A DNA stretch of 64,000 bases from assembly GCA_020249925.1 (NCBI GenBank), contig JADCER010000013.1:1-64000 (forward strand). Reading direction: 5' to 3'. Below are positions 32,153 to 41,066 of this stretch, one piece after another; position 1 is the stretch's first letter; each line of letters opens with the position of its first letter. The notes under the pieces were generated by a model. That model saw only the letters and a list, made by a program, of their open reading frames with translations, did no database searches and was not told the origin of the DNA. Source of the DNA: Roseomonas sp. (lineage in GTDB: Bacteria > Pseudomonadota > Alphaproteobacteria > Acetobacterales > Acetobacteraceae). Position numbers and translations under genes: made by a program.

Positions 32153-32863
32153 TCAGCCCCGCGGACAAGTAGCAAGCGCGGCCTGCGCGAAGCCGCGCAA
32201 TTCACTTGCGGTAATGGTAAGCTCCAATTCTAGATTGCCCATGGGTAAAACGAGACGCTGCGGTAGGCCGGTCAGGTTTTCCGTGCGGCCATTCCAGCTG
32301 GTGGTAACGGTCACATTGGCAAGCCGCGCCACATCCTCGGCACCCGCTGGCATGGCGGTGGTGATACGCAGCAAGCCATCCATGAAGCTGGTGCCTTCAT
32401 CGGCGCTTGGCGCGCCACCAGAGCGAATGGCGAAGCGACGAATGATCGGGCGGCCTTCACAGCGGCGCGGATTATCGGCGAGGCGCAGCACCTCCATCAC
32501 CCGTTCCGGTGCAACACCGGCCGCGATACGCTGCGCGGCAATGGCCAGCACGTCGGTGAAGGGCGGGCGCGGCACTTCCTGTTCATGACGCGCGCGCCAG
32601 GTGCTGGCCTCAACACGCGCCTGGTCAACTTCAACGACAAGGCGGCTTCGTTCAGCGGCGGCAGCGCTTTCGCGTTCCGCTGCCTCAGCCAAGCGCGCCT
32701 CAAGAGCGGATACTTCGGCGCGTGCGATTTCCTCCGCACCGCGATAGGTCACAATGCCAAAGCCAAGGAATACCAGCAGAACCATCACTGCCTGGGAAAG
32801 ACGCCAAAGCCACCGCGTGGCGCGCTGGCGGCGTTCCCGGTTGCGTCTTCTGCCAAGGGCCAT
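32153..32863 (-). CDS. Membrane-anchored coiled-coil hypothetical protein
   Basis: 236 residues. A basic N-terminus (GRRRNRERRQRATRW) leads into one membrane helix (LSQAVMVLLVFLGFGIVTY), then a coiled coil rich in Glu/Ala/Arg (about residues 45-95), then a folded C-terminal domain of about 135 residues (PPFTDVLAIAAQRIAAGVAPE and LVLPMGNLELELTITASELR). The orientation predicted from the positive-inside rule puts the C-terminal domain in the periplasm. It lies 8 bp downstream of the CoxL-like gene, so they are likely cotranscribed. I do not recognise a family. Confidence 0.7.
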   Translation of the reverse strand: MALGRRRNRERRQRATRWLWRLSQAVMVLLVFLGFGIVTYRGAEEIARAEVSALEARLAEAAERESAAAAERSRLVVEVDQARVEASTWRARHEQEVPRPPFTDVLAIAAQRIAAGVAPERVMEVLRLADNPRRCEGRPIIRRFAIRSGGAPSADEGTSFMDGLLRITTAMPAGAEDVARLANVTVTTSWNGRTENLTGLPQRLVLPMGNLELELTITASELRGFAQAALATCPRG

Positions 32864-32870
32864 CAGCGTT

Positions 32871-35198
32871 TCAGCCTTGCAGCAACGCCCAGATGCGCGG
32901 CGGCGTTAGTGGCATCTGCACGCTATCGGCCACCGCGCCACGCCCATGCCGCGCAAGCGCATCCGAAACGGCATTCACCAGCGCTGGCGTGGCGCCGATG
33001 GTACCAAGCTCGCCCACACCCTTCACGCCGAGCGGATTGGTGCGGCAGGGGATGGATTGATCAAGCAGCGTGGTCGCGGTCGGCAGCATATCCGCGCGCG
33101 GCAGGGTGTAATCCATGAAGCTTGCCGTCAGCGGTTGGCCGGTGGAGGGGTCATAAATCACCGCCTCACACAATGCCTGACCAATGCCTTGCAGGGCACC
33201 GCCCACCACTTGGCCTTCCACGATCAGGGGGTTCACCACGCGCCCGGCATCATTGGTGGAAACATAAAGCGGAATGGCGACCTCACCGGTATCGGGATCA
33301 ATTTCCACTTCCGCGATATGGCAGCCATTGGGCCAAGTGGGGCCGGAAACCGAGCTGGTCGAGTCAATGAAAATCCGCCCTTCCGGCTGCTTCGCCGCCA
33401 ATTCGAAAAGCCCGATGCGCCGATCCGTGCCTGCCACCTGGAAGGCGCCGGCGAGGTATTCCAAATCAACCGGCGCCACTTCCAGCGCATCGGCGGCCAA
33501 GTCACGCGCCTTGTCCACGGTTTTGTCGGCGGCGACCTTCACCGCGGAACCGGCGGTAAAGAGCGAACGAGACCCCGCGCTACCAAAGCCGCTGCCACGA
33601 TCCGAATCACCCATGACGATTTTGATATTGTCGAGCGAAACGCCAAAGACATCCACGGCAAGCTGCGCATAGCTGGTGGCGATGCCCTGCCCCATGCCTT
33701 GCGTGGTGGCGTAAATCTCGATCTCGCGATTGGCCTTCACCGCGACGGTGACGCGTTCTTCAAACACATTCCCGCCGGTCCATTCCAGGAAGGTCGCAAT
33801 ACCGCGCCCACGGATCTTGCCCGCCTTGGCCGATTGCGCGGCGCGGGCCGCGAAGCCCTGCCAATCCGCAGCCACCAAGGCCTGATCCATGATTTTTTCA
33901 AAACTGCCACTGTCATAGCTTTGCCCCATGGCGTTCTTGTAGGGCATTTGCTCTGGCCGGATCATATTGCGCCGGCGAAGCTCCGCCGGATCAAGCGCCA
34001 GCTTGCGCGCCGCCGCATCCATCAGGCGTTCAATGATGTAAATCGCCTCAGGCCGGCCGGCACCGCGATAAGGACCAGTGGGGGCGGTATTGGTCAGCAC
34101 GGCGGTGAATTGGAAATCAATATTTGTGATGTCGTAAATGCTGGTCGAAACCCAAGGCCCGATCAGCAACTGAATGGCGACGCCGGAATTGCGCGTATAG
34201 CCGCCCATATTGGCCAGCGTGCGCACGCGAAGCCCGAGCACCCTGCCCGCTTCATCCAGCGCCAATTCCGCCTTGCTATCGGTATCGCGGCCATGCAGTG
34301 CAGCGAGGAAATCTTCCATCCGCTCGGCGGCCCAGCGCACCGGGCGGCCAAGCCGCCGCGCGGCAAAGGCAACCACGGCATCTTCGGCATAAAGCCCGGT
34401 CTTCATGCCAAAACCGCCGCCAACATCGCCCACGAGCACGCGCACGCGATCGGTCGGGATATCCAGCACTTCCTTGCAGAGCTGATCACGAAAGCCTGAG
34501 GGCATTTGCGTGCTCATGCGGATGGTGAAGCGATCACTCGCACCATCATATTCGGCCAACACCACGCGCGGTTCCATGGAAACGGGGGCCAAGCGCTGGT
34601 TCACCAGATCAAGTGCGACAACATGCGCTGCCTTCGCGAAGGCCGCTTCAACCGCCGCCTGATCGCCATAGCGGGTTTCGGCAACGATGTTATTGCCGGC
34701 AGCAGGCCAAAGCTGCGGCGCGCCGGGCGCGATGGCGTCGCGCAGGTTTGTCACAGCGGGCAGTTCTTCGTAATCCACCATGATCGCTTCGGCCGCATCA
34801 CGCGCCGCGGCGGCGCTTTCGGCGATGATGGCGGCGACAGGTTCGCCCACAAAACGCACCAAGCCATGCGCCAAAATGGGGCGCGGCGGCGCGGCCAAAT
34901 CCGACCCATCCGGGCGCTTGAAGGGCAGGGCAACGCCAAGGGATTTCAGCCCCGCCGTTGCCACATCTTCCCCGGTCAAGATCGCCACCACACCCGGCAT
35001 GGCGCGCGCGGCGCTGGTATCAATCGAGGTAATGCGCGCATGGGCATGGGGGGAACGCAAGAATATCAGATGCGCCTGGCCCGGCAGGGCTTCGTCATTG
35101 GTGAAGCGGCCCGCACCGGCCAAAAGCGGCCCATCTTCCAGCCGTCGCACCGCCTGGCCGCTACCGAAGCGACCCACCGTGTCATTCATGCCATCCAT
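32871..35198 (-). CDS. CoxL-like molybdopterin-dependent dehydrogenase, large subunit only
   Basis: 775 residues of the xanthine oxidase family large subunit. The Mo-cofactor loop is VGGGFGMKTGLYAED and the C-terminal Glu motif KGVGELGTIGATPAL. The active-site loop reads PYRGAGRPEA (about residues 372-379), which is the form II signature. It lacks the AYxCSFR of true CO dehydrogenase, so the substrate is probably an aldehyde, carboxylic acid or N-heterocycle. Small (2Fe-2S) and medium (FAD) subunit genes, usually adjacent, are absent from this stretch. Confidence 0.88.
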   Translation of the reverse strand: MDGMNDTVGRFGSGQAVRRLEDGPLLAGAGRFTNDEALPGQAHLIFLRSPHAHARITSIDTSAARAMPGVVAILTGEDVATAGLKSLGVALPFKRPDGSDLAAPPRPILAHGLVRFVGEPVAAIIAESAAAARDAAEAIMVDYEELPAVTNLRDAIAPGAPQLWPAAGNNIVAETRYGDQAAVEAAFAKAAHVVALDLVNQRLAPVSMEPRVVLAEYDGASDRFTIRMSTQMPSGFRDQLCKEVLDIPTDRVRVLVGDVGGGFGMKTGLYAEDAVVAFAARRLGRPVRWAAERMEDFLAALHGRDTDSKAELALDEAGRVLGLRVRTLANMGGYTRNSGVAIQLLIGPWVSTSIYDITNIDFQFTAVLTNTAPTGPYRGAGRPEAIYIIERLMDAAARKLALDPAELRRRNMIRPEQMPYKNAMGQSYDSGSFEKIMDQALVAADWQGFAARAAQSAKAGKIRGRGIATFLEWTGGNVFEERVTVAVKANREIEIYATTQGMGQGIATSYAQLAVDVFGVSLDNIKIVMGDSDRGSGFGSAGSRSLFTAGSAVKVAADKTVDKARDLAADALEVAPVDLEYLAGAFQVAGTDRRIGLFELAAKQPEGRIFIDSTSSVSGPTWPNGCHIAEVEIDPDTGEVAIPLYVSTNDAGRVVNPLIVEGQVVGGALQGIGQALCEAVIYDPSTGQPLTASFMDYTLPRADMLPTATTLLDQSIPCRTNPLGVKGVGELGTIGATPALVNAVSDALARHGRGAVADSVQMPLTPPRIWALLQG

Positions 35199-35278
35199 GA
35201 CGCTGCACCTATCTGTCCCGGCGGGCGGATTTGCCCCTGCCTTTTCAGGGCTTCATCTGCGACGAATGGGCCGCCGTA

Positions 35279-36463
35279 TCAAGCCTCTCGCGCACGCAGC
35301 AGGATGAAGATGATGCAGCAGATCAGCACCGCGACCACAAATGTCATCAGCGCCGCACCAATCCCGCCGATGCTGGCCGCCACACCAGACGCCGCCTGCA
35401 TGATGGCCGCACCACCGAAAAAGGCGACATTCATGGCCGAAAGCGCCCTTCCCACGCGTTCCGGCGGCGTGGCTGCGCGCACCAAGGCGAAGCAGATCAC
35501 CTGCGCGGAGATCAGCAGGCCAAATAGTGCCAGCAGCACCGCATCGGCGGCCACCGGCCACGCCAGGGCACCGCCCAGCACCATCAGCGCGATACACGCC
35601 ACCGCACCAATATGCCCACCCACCAGAATGCCGCCGCGATGTTTCTGATATCGCCGCTCCAGAATGCCCGCCAACAAGGGTCCGATGATCAGCGCAACGG
35701 TACAAAGCAACAGCACATGCCCTGCTTCCACACGTGACAGCCCGCGTTCTTCCATCAGCCAAGGCCCGCCCCAAAGGCCACGCACGCCAAGCACCACGGC
35801 GAAGGATGTCCAGGCCATGACAATCGGCGCGCGCAATTCGCGCGAAAGGCCAAGCCGGATCACATCGCGTGCATCTTCTTTCAGGCTGCGGCGTGTTGCG
35901 GCATCAGGCGGCGTTTCACGCACCACAAACGCAACCGACAGGGCCGCAAAAACTGCCAGCCCGGCACAGGCGATGAAGCCCGCGCGCCAGCCGGAGTATT
36001 CCACCAGAAAGGCCAAAGGGCTCGCGGAAATCACCATCCCCGTATTGCCCAAGGCCTGCACAATGCCGCCCCAAAGCCCGAAGCGCTGCGCCGGCATGTT
36101 TTTTGCGGCATAGGTAATGGGGCACATCAACATGCCCGAACAACCAATGCCCAAGACCATTTGTGCAATCAGCATGGACCAGGCGCTATCGGCATAGGCA
36201 CCCAGCACCGCGCCAATTGCTGCAATGGAAAGCAGGCAAAGCGCAGTCGGTTTCACGCCCCAACGGTCCAGCGCCACCCCCACGGGCAGCATCGCCAAGG
36301 CGAAGGTCGCGGGAAAGGCGCCGGTCAGCGCGGCAAGCCCATCGGCGGTCACACCCAAATCACGTTGCAGCACATCGGCGGCAATCGCGGGCAGGGTGCG
36401 CACCGCATTGGAAAACACATGCCCCATCGTCAAGGCGATGATGGAAAGGGCGATCAAATTCAT
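35279..36463 (-). CDS. Major facilitator superfamily transporter
   Basis: About 394 residues from ATG 36463; an upstream start at 36526 would run into the FAD-oxidase gene. Twelve membrane helices are expected from the hydrophobic pattern. The MFS loop motif is VGVALDRWGVKPTAL. Other runs are GCSGMLMCPITYAAKNMPAQRFGLWGG and the second-half motif LLAGILERRYQKHRGG. The FAD-oxidase gene upstream ends 16 bp before it, so it may export or import a related organic acid. The substrate is unknown. Confidence 0.87.
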   Translation of the reverse strand: MNLIALSIIALTMGHVFSNAVRTLPAIAADVLQRDLGVTADGLAALTGAFPATFALAMLPVGVALDRWGVKPTALCLLSIAAIGAVLGAYADSAWSMLIAQMVLGIGCSGMLMCPITYAAKNMPAQRFGLWGGIVQALGNTGMVISASPLAFLVEYSGWRAGFIACAGLAVFAALSVAFVVRETPPDAATRRSLKEDARDVIRLGLSRELRAPIVMAWTSFAVVLGVRGLWGGPWLMEERGLSRVEAGHVLLLCTVALIIGPLLAGILERRYQKHRGGILVGGHIGAVACIALMVLGGALAWPVAADAVLLALFGLLISAQVICFALVRAATPPERVGRALSAMNVAFFGGAAIMQAASGVAASIGGIGAALMTFVVAVLICCIIFILLRAREA

Positions 36464-36479
36464 GAAGTGCGCGCGATCT

Positions 36480-37871
36480 TCAATTCCGGAACATCTTGCC
36501 CGGATTGAGAATCCCCTTGGGATCAAGCGTTGTCTTCAAGGCGCGCATGACGGAAAGCGCCCCATCGCCATGTTCCTGTTCCAGGAATTCGCGCTTGCCA
36601 AGGCCGATGCCGTGCTCCCCGGAACAGGTGCCACCCAGCGCCAGACCTTGTGCGACGATCTCCCGGTCCAAGGCCCAGGCCTTTTCCAGCGCGGCCTGGT
36701 CATTATCGAGAAACAGGATCAGGCAATGGAAATTACCATCGCCAACATGGCCGACAATGCAGCTTGTCTGCCCTGATGCCTTGGCGGTTTCCTTGGCCTT
36801 CACCACCGCTTCCGTGAGACGCGAGATGGGCACGCAGACATCCGTGGTAATGCCGCGATGGCCGGGCTTCAGCGCAATCGCAGCCCAATAGGCATCATGC
36901 CGCGCCTTCCACAGCCGATTGCGTGTTTCCGGATCGGTCGCATATTCAAAGCTGGTGGCGCCGAAATCGCGTGCCACGGCCTCCACTGCTTCCGCCTGCT
37001 CCACCACGCTGGCGGGCGATCCATGGAATTCCAGAAACAGCGTGGTGGTCGCTTCAAATCCTTCCAGCTTGGAATACCGGATGCAGGCTTCCATCTGATC
37101 CTCATCCAGCAATTCAATGCGCGACACGGGAATGCCGCTTTGCATCACGGTGCTGACGGTTTCCACGGCAGCCGCCAGACTTCGGAATTGGCAGACCGCG
37201 GCACTGATCGCCTCAGGGATGCCATGCAGGCGCAGGCGGATTTTGGTGATGACCCCAAGCGTGCCTTCCGATCCAATGAAAAGCCGCGTCAGATCATAAC
37301 CATTGGCGGCCTTGCGCGTGCGCCCGCCAGTTTGAATGACACGCCCATCCGCCAGCACCACTTCCAGCCCCAAGACGTTTTCGCGAATGGTGCCGTAGCG
37401 CACCGCATTGGTGCCGGAAGCGCGCGTGGCGCACATGCCACCAATCGTGCAATGGCTGCCGGGATCAACCGGGAAGAACAGCCCCTCGGCGCGCAGAAAA
37501 TCATTCAGGGCCTGGCGCGTGACGCCTGGTTCGATCAGGCAATCCATATCCTCAGTGTTCAGTTCCAACACCGCCGTCATTTGCGAAAGATCGAGCGATA
37601 TGCCACCGCGTACCGGATTGACATGCCCTTCAAGCGATGTGCCGGCGCCAAAGGGCACCACGGGTACGCCATGCTGATGGCAAAGCGCCATGATACGGCT
37701 CACTTCATCCGTCGTCTGCACGAACGCCACGGCATCGGGCAGCGTCGGCGGCGTGGTATCCTCACCCCGGCTATGCTGTTCGAGCATGGCCTGGGCGGTG
37801 CTGAGCCTTTCACCGAGAAAGCCGCGGATGCTGGCAATGACCTGAGCTATGGCGGGGGCGCTGGCATTCAT
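36480..37871 (-). CDS. FAD-linked oxidase (D-lactate dehydrogenase / GlcD family)
   Basis: 463 residues, flavoprotein that oxidises D-2-hydroxyacids such as D-lactate or glycolate and passes electrons to a carrier. PCMH-type FAD-binding segment GVPVVPFGAGTSLEGHVNP, then LIEPGVTRQALNDFLRAEGLFFPVDPG and IGGMCATRASGTNAVRYGT. The C-terminal FAD-oxidase part contains VGHVGDGNFH (metal/substrate His), GGTCSGEHGIGLGKREFL and LDPKGILNPGKMF. Neighbours are an MFS gene downstream and a divergent HpcH aldolase upstream, consistent with organic-acid catabolism. Confidence 0.92.
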   Translation of the reverse strand: MNASAPAIAQVIASIRGFLGERLSTAQAMLEQHSRGEDTTPPTLPDAVAFVQTTDEVSRIMALCHQHGVPVVPFGAGTSLEGHVNPVRGGISLDLSQMTAVLELNTEDMDCLIEPGVTRQALNDFLRAEGLFFPVDPGSHCTIGGMCATRASGTNAVRYGTIRENVLGLEVVLADGRVIQTGGRTRKAANGYDLTRLFIGSEGTLGVITKIRLRLHGIPEAISAAVCQFRSLAAAVETVSTVMQSGIPVSRIELLDEDQMEACIRYSKLEGFEATTTLFLEFHGSPASVVEQAEAVEAVARDFGATSFEYATDPETRNRLWKARHDAYWAAIALKPGHRGITTDVCVPISRLTEAVVKAKETAKASGQTSCIVGHVGDGNFHCLILFLDNDQAALEKAWALDREIVAQGLALGGTCSGEHGIGLGKREFLEQEHGDGALSVMRALKTTLDPKGILNPGKMFRN

Positions 37872-38023
37872 GGTGTTTCCTCATGCCGATGCCGAAAGGC
37901 GGGCGGCGGGTTGCATCCTTTTTGCCGCTTGCGAGGCGGCGCGTCCAGCGGGGGCATCTTCCGGCCCACGCCGTTCTGGCCTAGCCTCCCTCCCATCAGC
38001 GTCCCGAAGGAGGAAACAGGGCA

Positions 38024-38785
38024 ATGCCGAATAAGGTCAAACAGATGTGGAAGGCCGGCCAGGCCGTGGCCAATGGGTGGCTTGCCATCCCCAATGCCTT
38101 TTCGGCGGAAATGTTCGCCCAATCGGGCTGGGACAGCATAACCGTGGATATGCAGCATGGCGTGCAGGACTACCTTTCCTGCGTGGCCTGCTTCCAGGGC
38201 ATGCACCCGCATCCCGTGACCCCCATGGTGCGCGTGCCGTGGAATGAACCGGGCATCATCGGCAAGGTTCTGGATGCCGGCGCCTATGGCGTGATCTGCC
38301 CCATGGTGAATACGCCGGAAGAAGCGCGCGCCCTGGTGCAATATTGCAAATACCCGCCGCATGGCACGCGTTCCAATGGCCCGATCCGCGCCGGGCTTTA
38401 TGGCGAAGGCGGTTCCTATCAAAAGACCGCGAATGACGAAATCCTCGTTATTCCCATGATCGAAACCAAACAAGCCATTGAGAATATCGGCGCCATCCTG
38501 GATGTGCCGGGGATTGATGGCATTTATGTCGGGCCTTCGGATCTTTCCTTCTCCTACGGGTTGGAACCGAAGCTGGATGTGGAAGACCCCTTCATCCTTG
38601 GTATCTATGAAAAGCTGCTCGCGGAATGCGGCAAGCGCGGCATCGCGGCGGGGCTGCATTGCGGATCGCCTGCCTATGCCAAGCGCATGATCAAAATGGG
38701 CTATAAGCTGGTGACCATCGCCAATGAAGTCGCCATCATGGTCAATGCCGCCAAGGCCATTGTGAAAGACATCAAGTCTGCTTGA
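38024..38785 (+). CDS. HpcH/HpaI aldolase family protein
   Basis: 253 residues, metal-dependent class II aldolase that splits or makes 2-oxo-4-hydroxy acids, pyruvate being the donor in studied members. His45 in VDMQHGVQDY matches the catalytic His of HpaI. VRVPWNEPGIIGKVLDAGAYGVICPMVNTPEEA carries the Arg and metal-binding region, and PMIETKQAIENIGAILDVPG the metal Glu, with GPSDLSFSYG following. A strong AAGGAGGAA lies about 10 nt before the ATG. It runs with the thioesterase gene (spacing 2 bp). Confidence 0.9.
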   Translation: MPNKVKQMWKAGQAVANGWLAIPNAFSAEMFAQSGWDSITVDMQHGVQDYLSCVACFQGMHPHPVTPMVRVPWNEPGIIGKVLDAGAYGVICPMVNTPEEARALVQYCKYPPHGTRSNGPIRAGLYGEGGSYQKTANDEILVIPMIETKQAIENIGAILDVPGIDGIYVGPSDLSFSYGLEPKLDVEDPFILGIYEKLLAECGKRGIAAGLHCGSPAYAKRMIKMGYKLVTIANEVAIMVNAAKAIVKDIKSA

Positions 38786-38787
38786 GC

Positions 38788-39216
38788 ATGGAACGAAGCA
38801 GCTTTCGCTACTTCTACCCCCTGAGCGTCCGCTACAATGAAGTGGATGCTCAGGGCATTGTCTTCAACGCGCATTACCTGACCTGGTATGATATGGCGGT
38901 ATCCGCCTATATCCGCGCTGCCGGCTGGGATAATCGCGCTGAAATCAAGGCAAGTGGCGCGGATTTTCACGTTGTGCGCGCCCTTGTCGAATACAAGGTT
39001 GGCATTGGCCATGATGAGGAATTGGCGATTGGCGTGCGCACCACGCGGATTGGCACTTCTTCCATCGCCTTTCAGCCGGCGATCTATCACAGCGATGGCG
39101 ATAGGTTGCTTGCCACCGGTGAGATTGTTTGGGTCTGGACCGATCAGGCCACCAAACGGCCCATCCCCGTACCTGATCGGCTGCGCGCGTTACTGACACG
39201 CTTTGATGCGACATGA
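38788..39216 (+). CDS. 4-hydroxybenzoyl-CoA thioesterase-like hotdog protein
   Basis: About 142 residues of the YbgC/FadM thioesterase group, which hydrolyses acyl-CoA. The active segment is VRYNEVDAQGIVFNAHYLTWYD, with the Asp and the V..N..Y positions of the 4HBT signature, then a hotdog core (FHVVRALVEYKVGIG, ELAIGVRTTRIG, IYHSDGDRLLATGEIVWV). An alternative TTG start at 38782 overlaps the aldolase stop. Its substrate may relate to the aldolase and FMO genes on either side. Confidence 0.9.
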   Translation: MERSSFRYFYPLSVRYNEVDAQGIVFNAHYLTWYDMAVSAYIRAAGWDNRAEIKASGADFHVVRALVEYKVGIGHDEELAIGVRTTRIGTSSIAFQPAIYHSDGDRLLATGEIVWVWTDQATKRPIPVPDRLRALLTRFDAT

Positions 39217-39287
39217 AGGCGCGGGCTTTTCAAGCGCGCCGAAAGGGTTAGGCTAATCCTCAAGGAAATGCCACGGCGAGAGTCACC

Positions 39288-41063
39288 ATGAACCACATGA
39301 CCAATAGCGCACTCAGCACCGCAGCGGATGATGCGGCTTTGGTGAGCGCCTGGCTGGAACGCTTTGAAGCTGCACTCAAATCGGCAGATACGGGACGCCT
39401 TGCTGCGCTGTTTGCGCCAGAGAGTCATTGGCGCGATCTGCTCGCCTTCACCTGGAACATCACGCCGCATGCGGGTGCCGCTGATATCGCGGCGGCGCTG
39501 GCAAAGGCGCAGGTCAGCACCGGCGCGCATGATTTCACCTTGGCGGAAGGGCGCACGCCACCACGGCGCGTCAAGCGTCTGGGCATTGAGGTGATCGAAG
39601 CGCTTTTCACCTTCTCAACAAGGCTTGGGCGCGGTGATGGCGTGCTGCGCCTGCCGGCTGAAAACCCTGGCCAAGCCTGGGTGCTGCTGACAGCGCTTGA
39701 AGAACTCACGGGGTTTGAGGAAAAAACCGGCAAGCGCCGGCCGAGCGGTGAAGCCTATTCGCGCAATTTTGGTGGCGATAATTGGCTTGATCAACGCGAA
39801 AAGGCGCAAGGCTTTGCGGATCGTGACCCCGTGGTGCTGGTGATTGGCGCGGGGCAGGCAGGGCTTGGTGTGGCGGCGCGGCTTGGCCAGCTTGGGCTGG
39901 ATACGCTTGTTGTCGAAAAGCATGAGCGTATCGGGGATAATTGGCGCAAGCGCTATCATTCGCTGGCGCTGCATAACCAGGTGCATGTGAACCACCTACC
40001 CTATATGCCCTTCCCACCGACCTGGCCGAAATACATCCCCAAAGACATGCTGGCCAATTGGTTTGAACACTACGCCTGGGCGCTGGAAATCAATGTCTGG
40101 ACCAGCACGGAATTTCTGGGCGGCGACTATGATGCCAAGGCTGGGCATTGGCGCGTCCAGCTGCGTCGCGCGGATGGGTCAATACGCGAAATCGCGCCGC
40201 GCCATGTGATTTTCGCCAATGGCGTCAGCGGTATTCCCAAAGTGCCGAAGCTGCCGGGCCTGGATGCCTTCAAGGGCGATGTGATTCATTCCCACAGCTT
40301 CACCAGCGGTGCGGCGTGGCGCGGCAAGAAGGCACTGGTGCTCGGCACCGGCAATAGCGGGCATGATGTGGCGCAGGATCTGCGCAGCCATGATGTGGCC
40401 ACCACCATCATCCAGCGCGGCTCCACCACGGTGGTCAGCATCGATCCAAGTGCCAAGATGAATTACGCGCTTTATGATGAAGGCCCGTCTTTGGAAGATT
40501 GTGACCTGATCGCAACTTCAGGCACCTATCCGCTGATCATTCGCGGCTATCAATTGGCCGTGCAGCGCATGGCGGAATTGGACAAGGATCTGATCGCTGG
40601 CCTGAAGGCGCGCGGCTTCAAATATGATCTGGGCGAGGATGGCACCGGCCATCAGATGAAGTACCGCAGGCGTGGTGGCGGCTATTACCTGGATGCCGGC
40701 TGTTCCGGCCTGATCATCAAGGGCGAGATCGGGTTGCTGCAATTCGACGATATCGCTGAATTCGTCGCGGAAGGGGCGAAGCTGAAGGATGAGCGAATTG
40801 TGCCTGCGGATTTGCTCGTGCTCGCGACCGGCTATTACACGCAGCAGGAATTGGTCCGCCGCCTGATGGGCGATGCCATCGCCGACAAGGTCGGTCCCAT
40901 CTGGGGTATTGGTGAGGATGGCGAATTGGCCAATATGTGGAAGCCGACCGCGCAGGAAGGGCTGTGGTTCATGGCCGGTAGCCTGGCGCAATGCCGCATC
41001 TACTCGAAATATCTGGCGCTGCAGATCAAGGCGCGAGAAGAAGGCATGATCCCGCGCGGATAG
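39288..41063 (+). CDS. SnoaL-like/flavin monooxygenase fusion
   Basis: 591 residues in two parts. Residues 10-145 resemble an NTF2/SnoaL-like pocket domain (LERFEAALKSADTGRLAALF, WNITPHAGAADIAAALAKA). Residues about 180-575 are a class B flavin monooxygenase: FAD motif VIGAGQAGLGVAARL (Gly near 187), FMO signature FxGxxxHS as FKGDVIHSHSF, and NADPH motif VLGTGNSGHDVAQDL near 353. The motif order matches YUCCA/TrkA-type monooxygenases. Substrate unknown; related proteins oxidise amines, sulfides or indole compounds. Confidence 0.88.
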   Translation: MNHMTNSALSTAADDAALVSAWLERFEAALKSADTGRLAALFAPESHWRDLLAFTWNITPHAGAADIAAALAKAQVSTGAHDFTLAEGRTPPRRVKRLGIEVIEALFTFSTRLGRGDGVLRLPAENPGQAWVLLTALEELTGFEEKTGKRRPSGEAYSRNFGGDNWLDQREKAQGFADRDPVVLVIGAGQAGLGVAARLGQLGLDTLVVEKHERIGDNWRKRYHSLALHNQVHVNHLPYMPFPPTWPKYIPKDMLANWFEHYAWALEINVWTSTEFLGGDYDAKAGHWRVQLRRADGSIREIAPRHVIFANGVSGIPKVPKLPGLDAFKGDVIHSHSFTSGAAWRGKKALVLGTGNSGHDVAQDLRSHDVATTIIQRGSTTVVSIDPSAKMNYALYDEGPSLEDCDLIATSGTYPLIIRGYQLAVQRMAELDKDLIAGLKARGFKYDLGEDGTGHQMKYRRRGGGYYLDAGCSGLIIKGEIGLLQFDDIAEFVAEGAKLKDERIVPADLLVLATGYYTQQELVRRLMGDAIADKVGPIWGIGEDGELANMWKPTAQEGLWFMAGSLAQCRIYSKYLALQIKAREEGMIPRG

Positions 41064-41066
41064 CGC

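Noticed and set aside
32946-34499. 517-codon open frame on the + strand
   Set aside because: Antisense shadow of the CoxL-like gene with low-complexity His/Arg/Gly composition and no motif.
32871-35198. True carbon monoxide dehydrogenase (CoxL form I)
   Set aside because: The AYxCSFR active-site loop is replaced by PYRGAGR, and no CoxM/CoxS genes are adjacent.
36858-38141. 427-codon + frame
   Set aside because: Antisense to the FAD oxidase and reads into the HpcH start; no motif.
39217-39287. Hairpin GGCGCG...CGCGCC as terminator
   Set aside because: It lies between two genes on the same strand, has no U run and an 11-base loop, so the support is weak.
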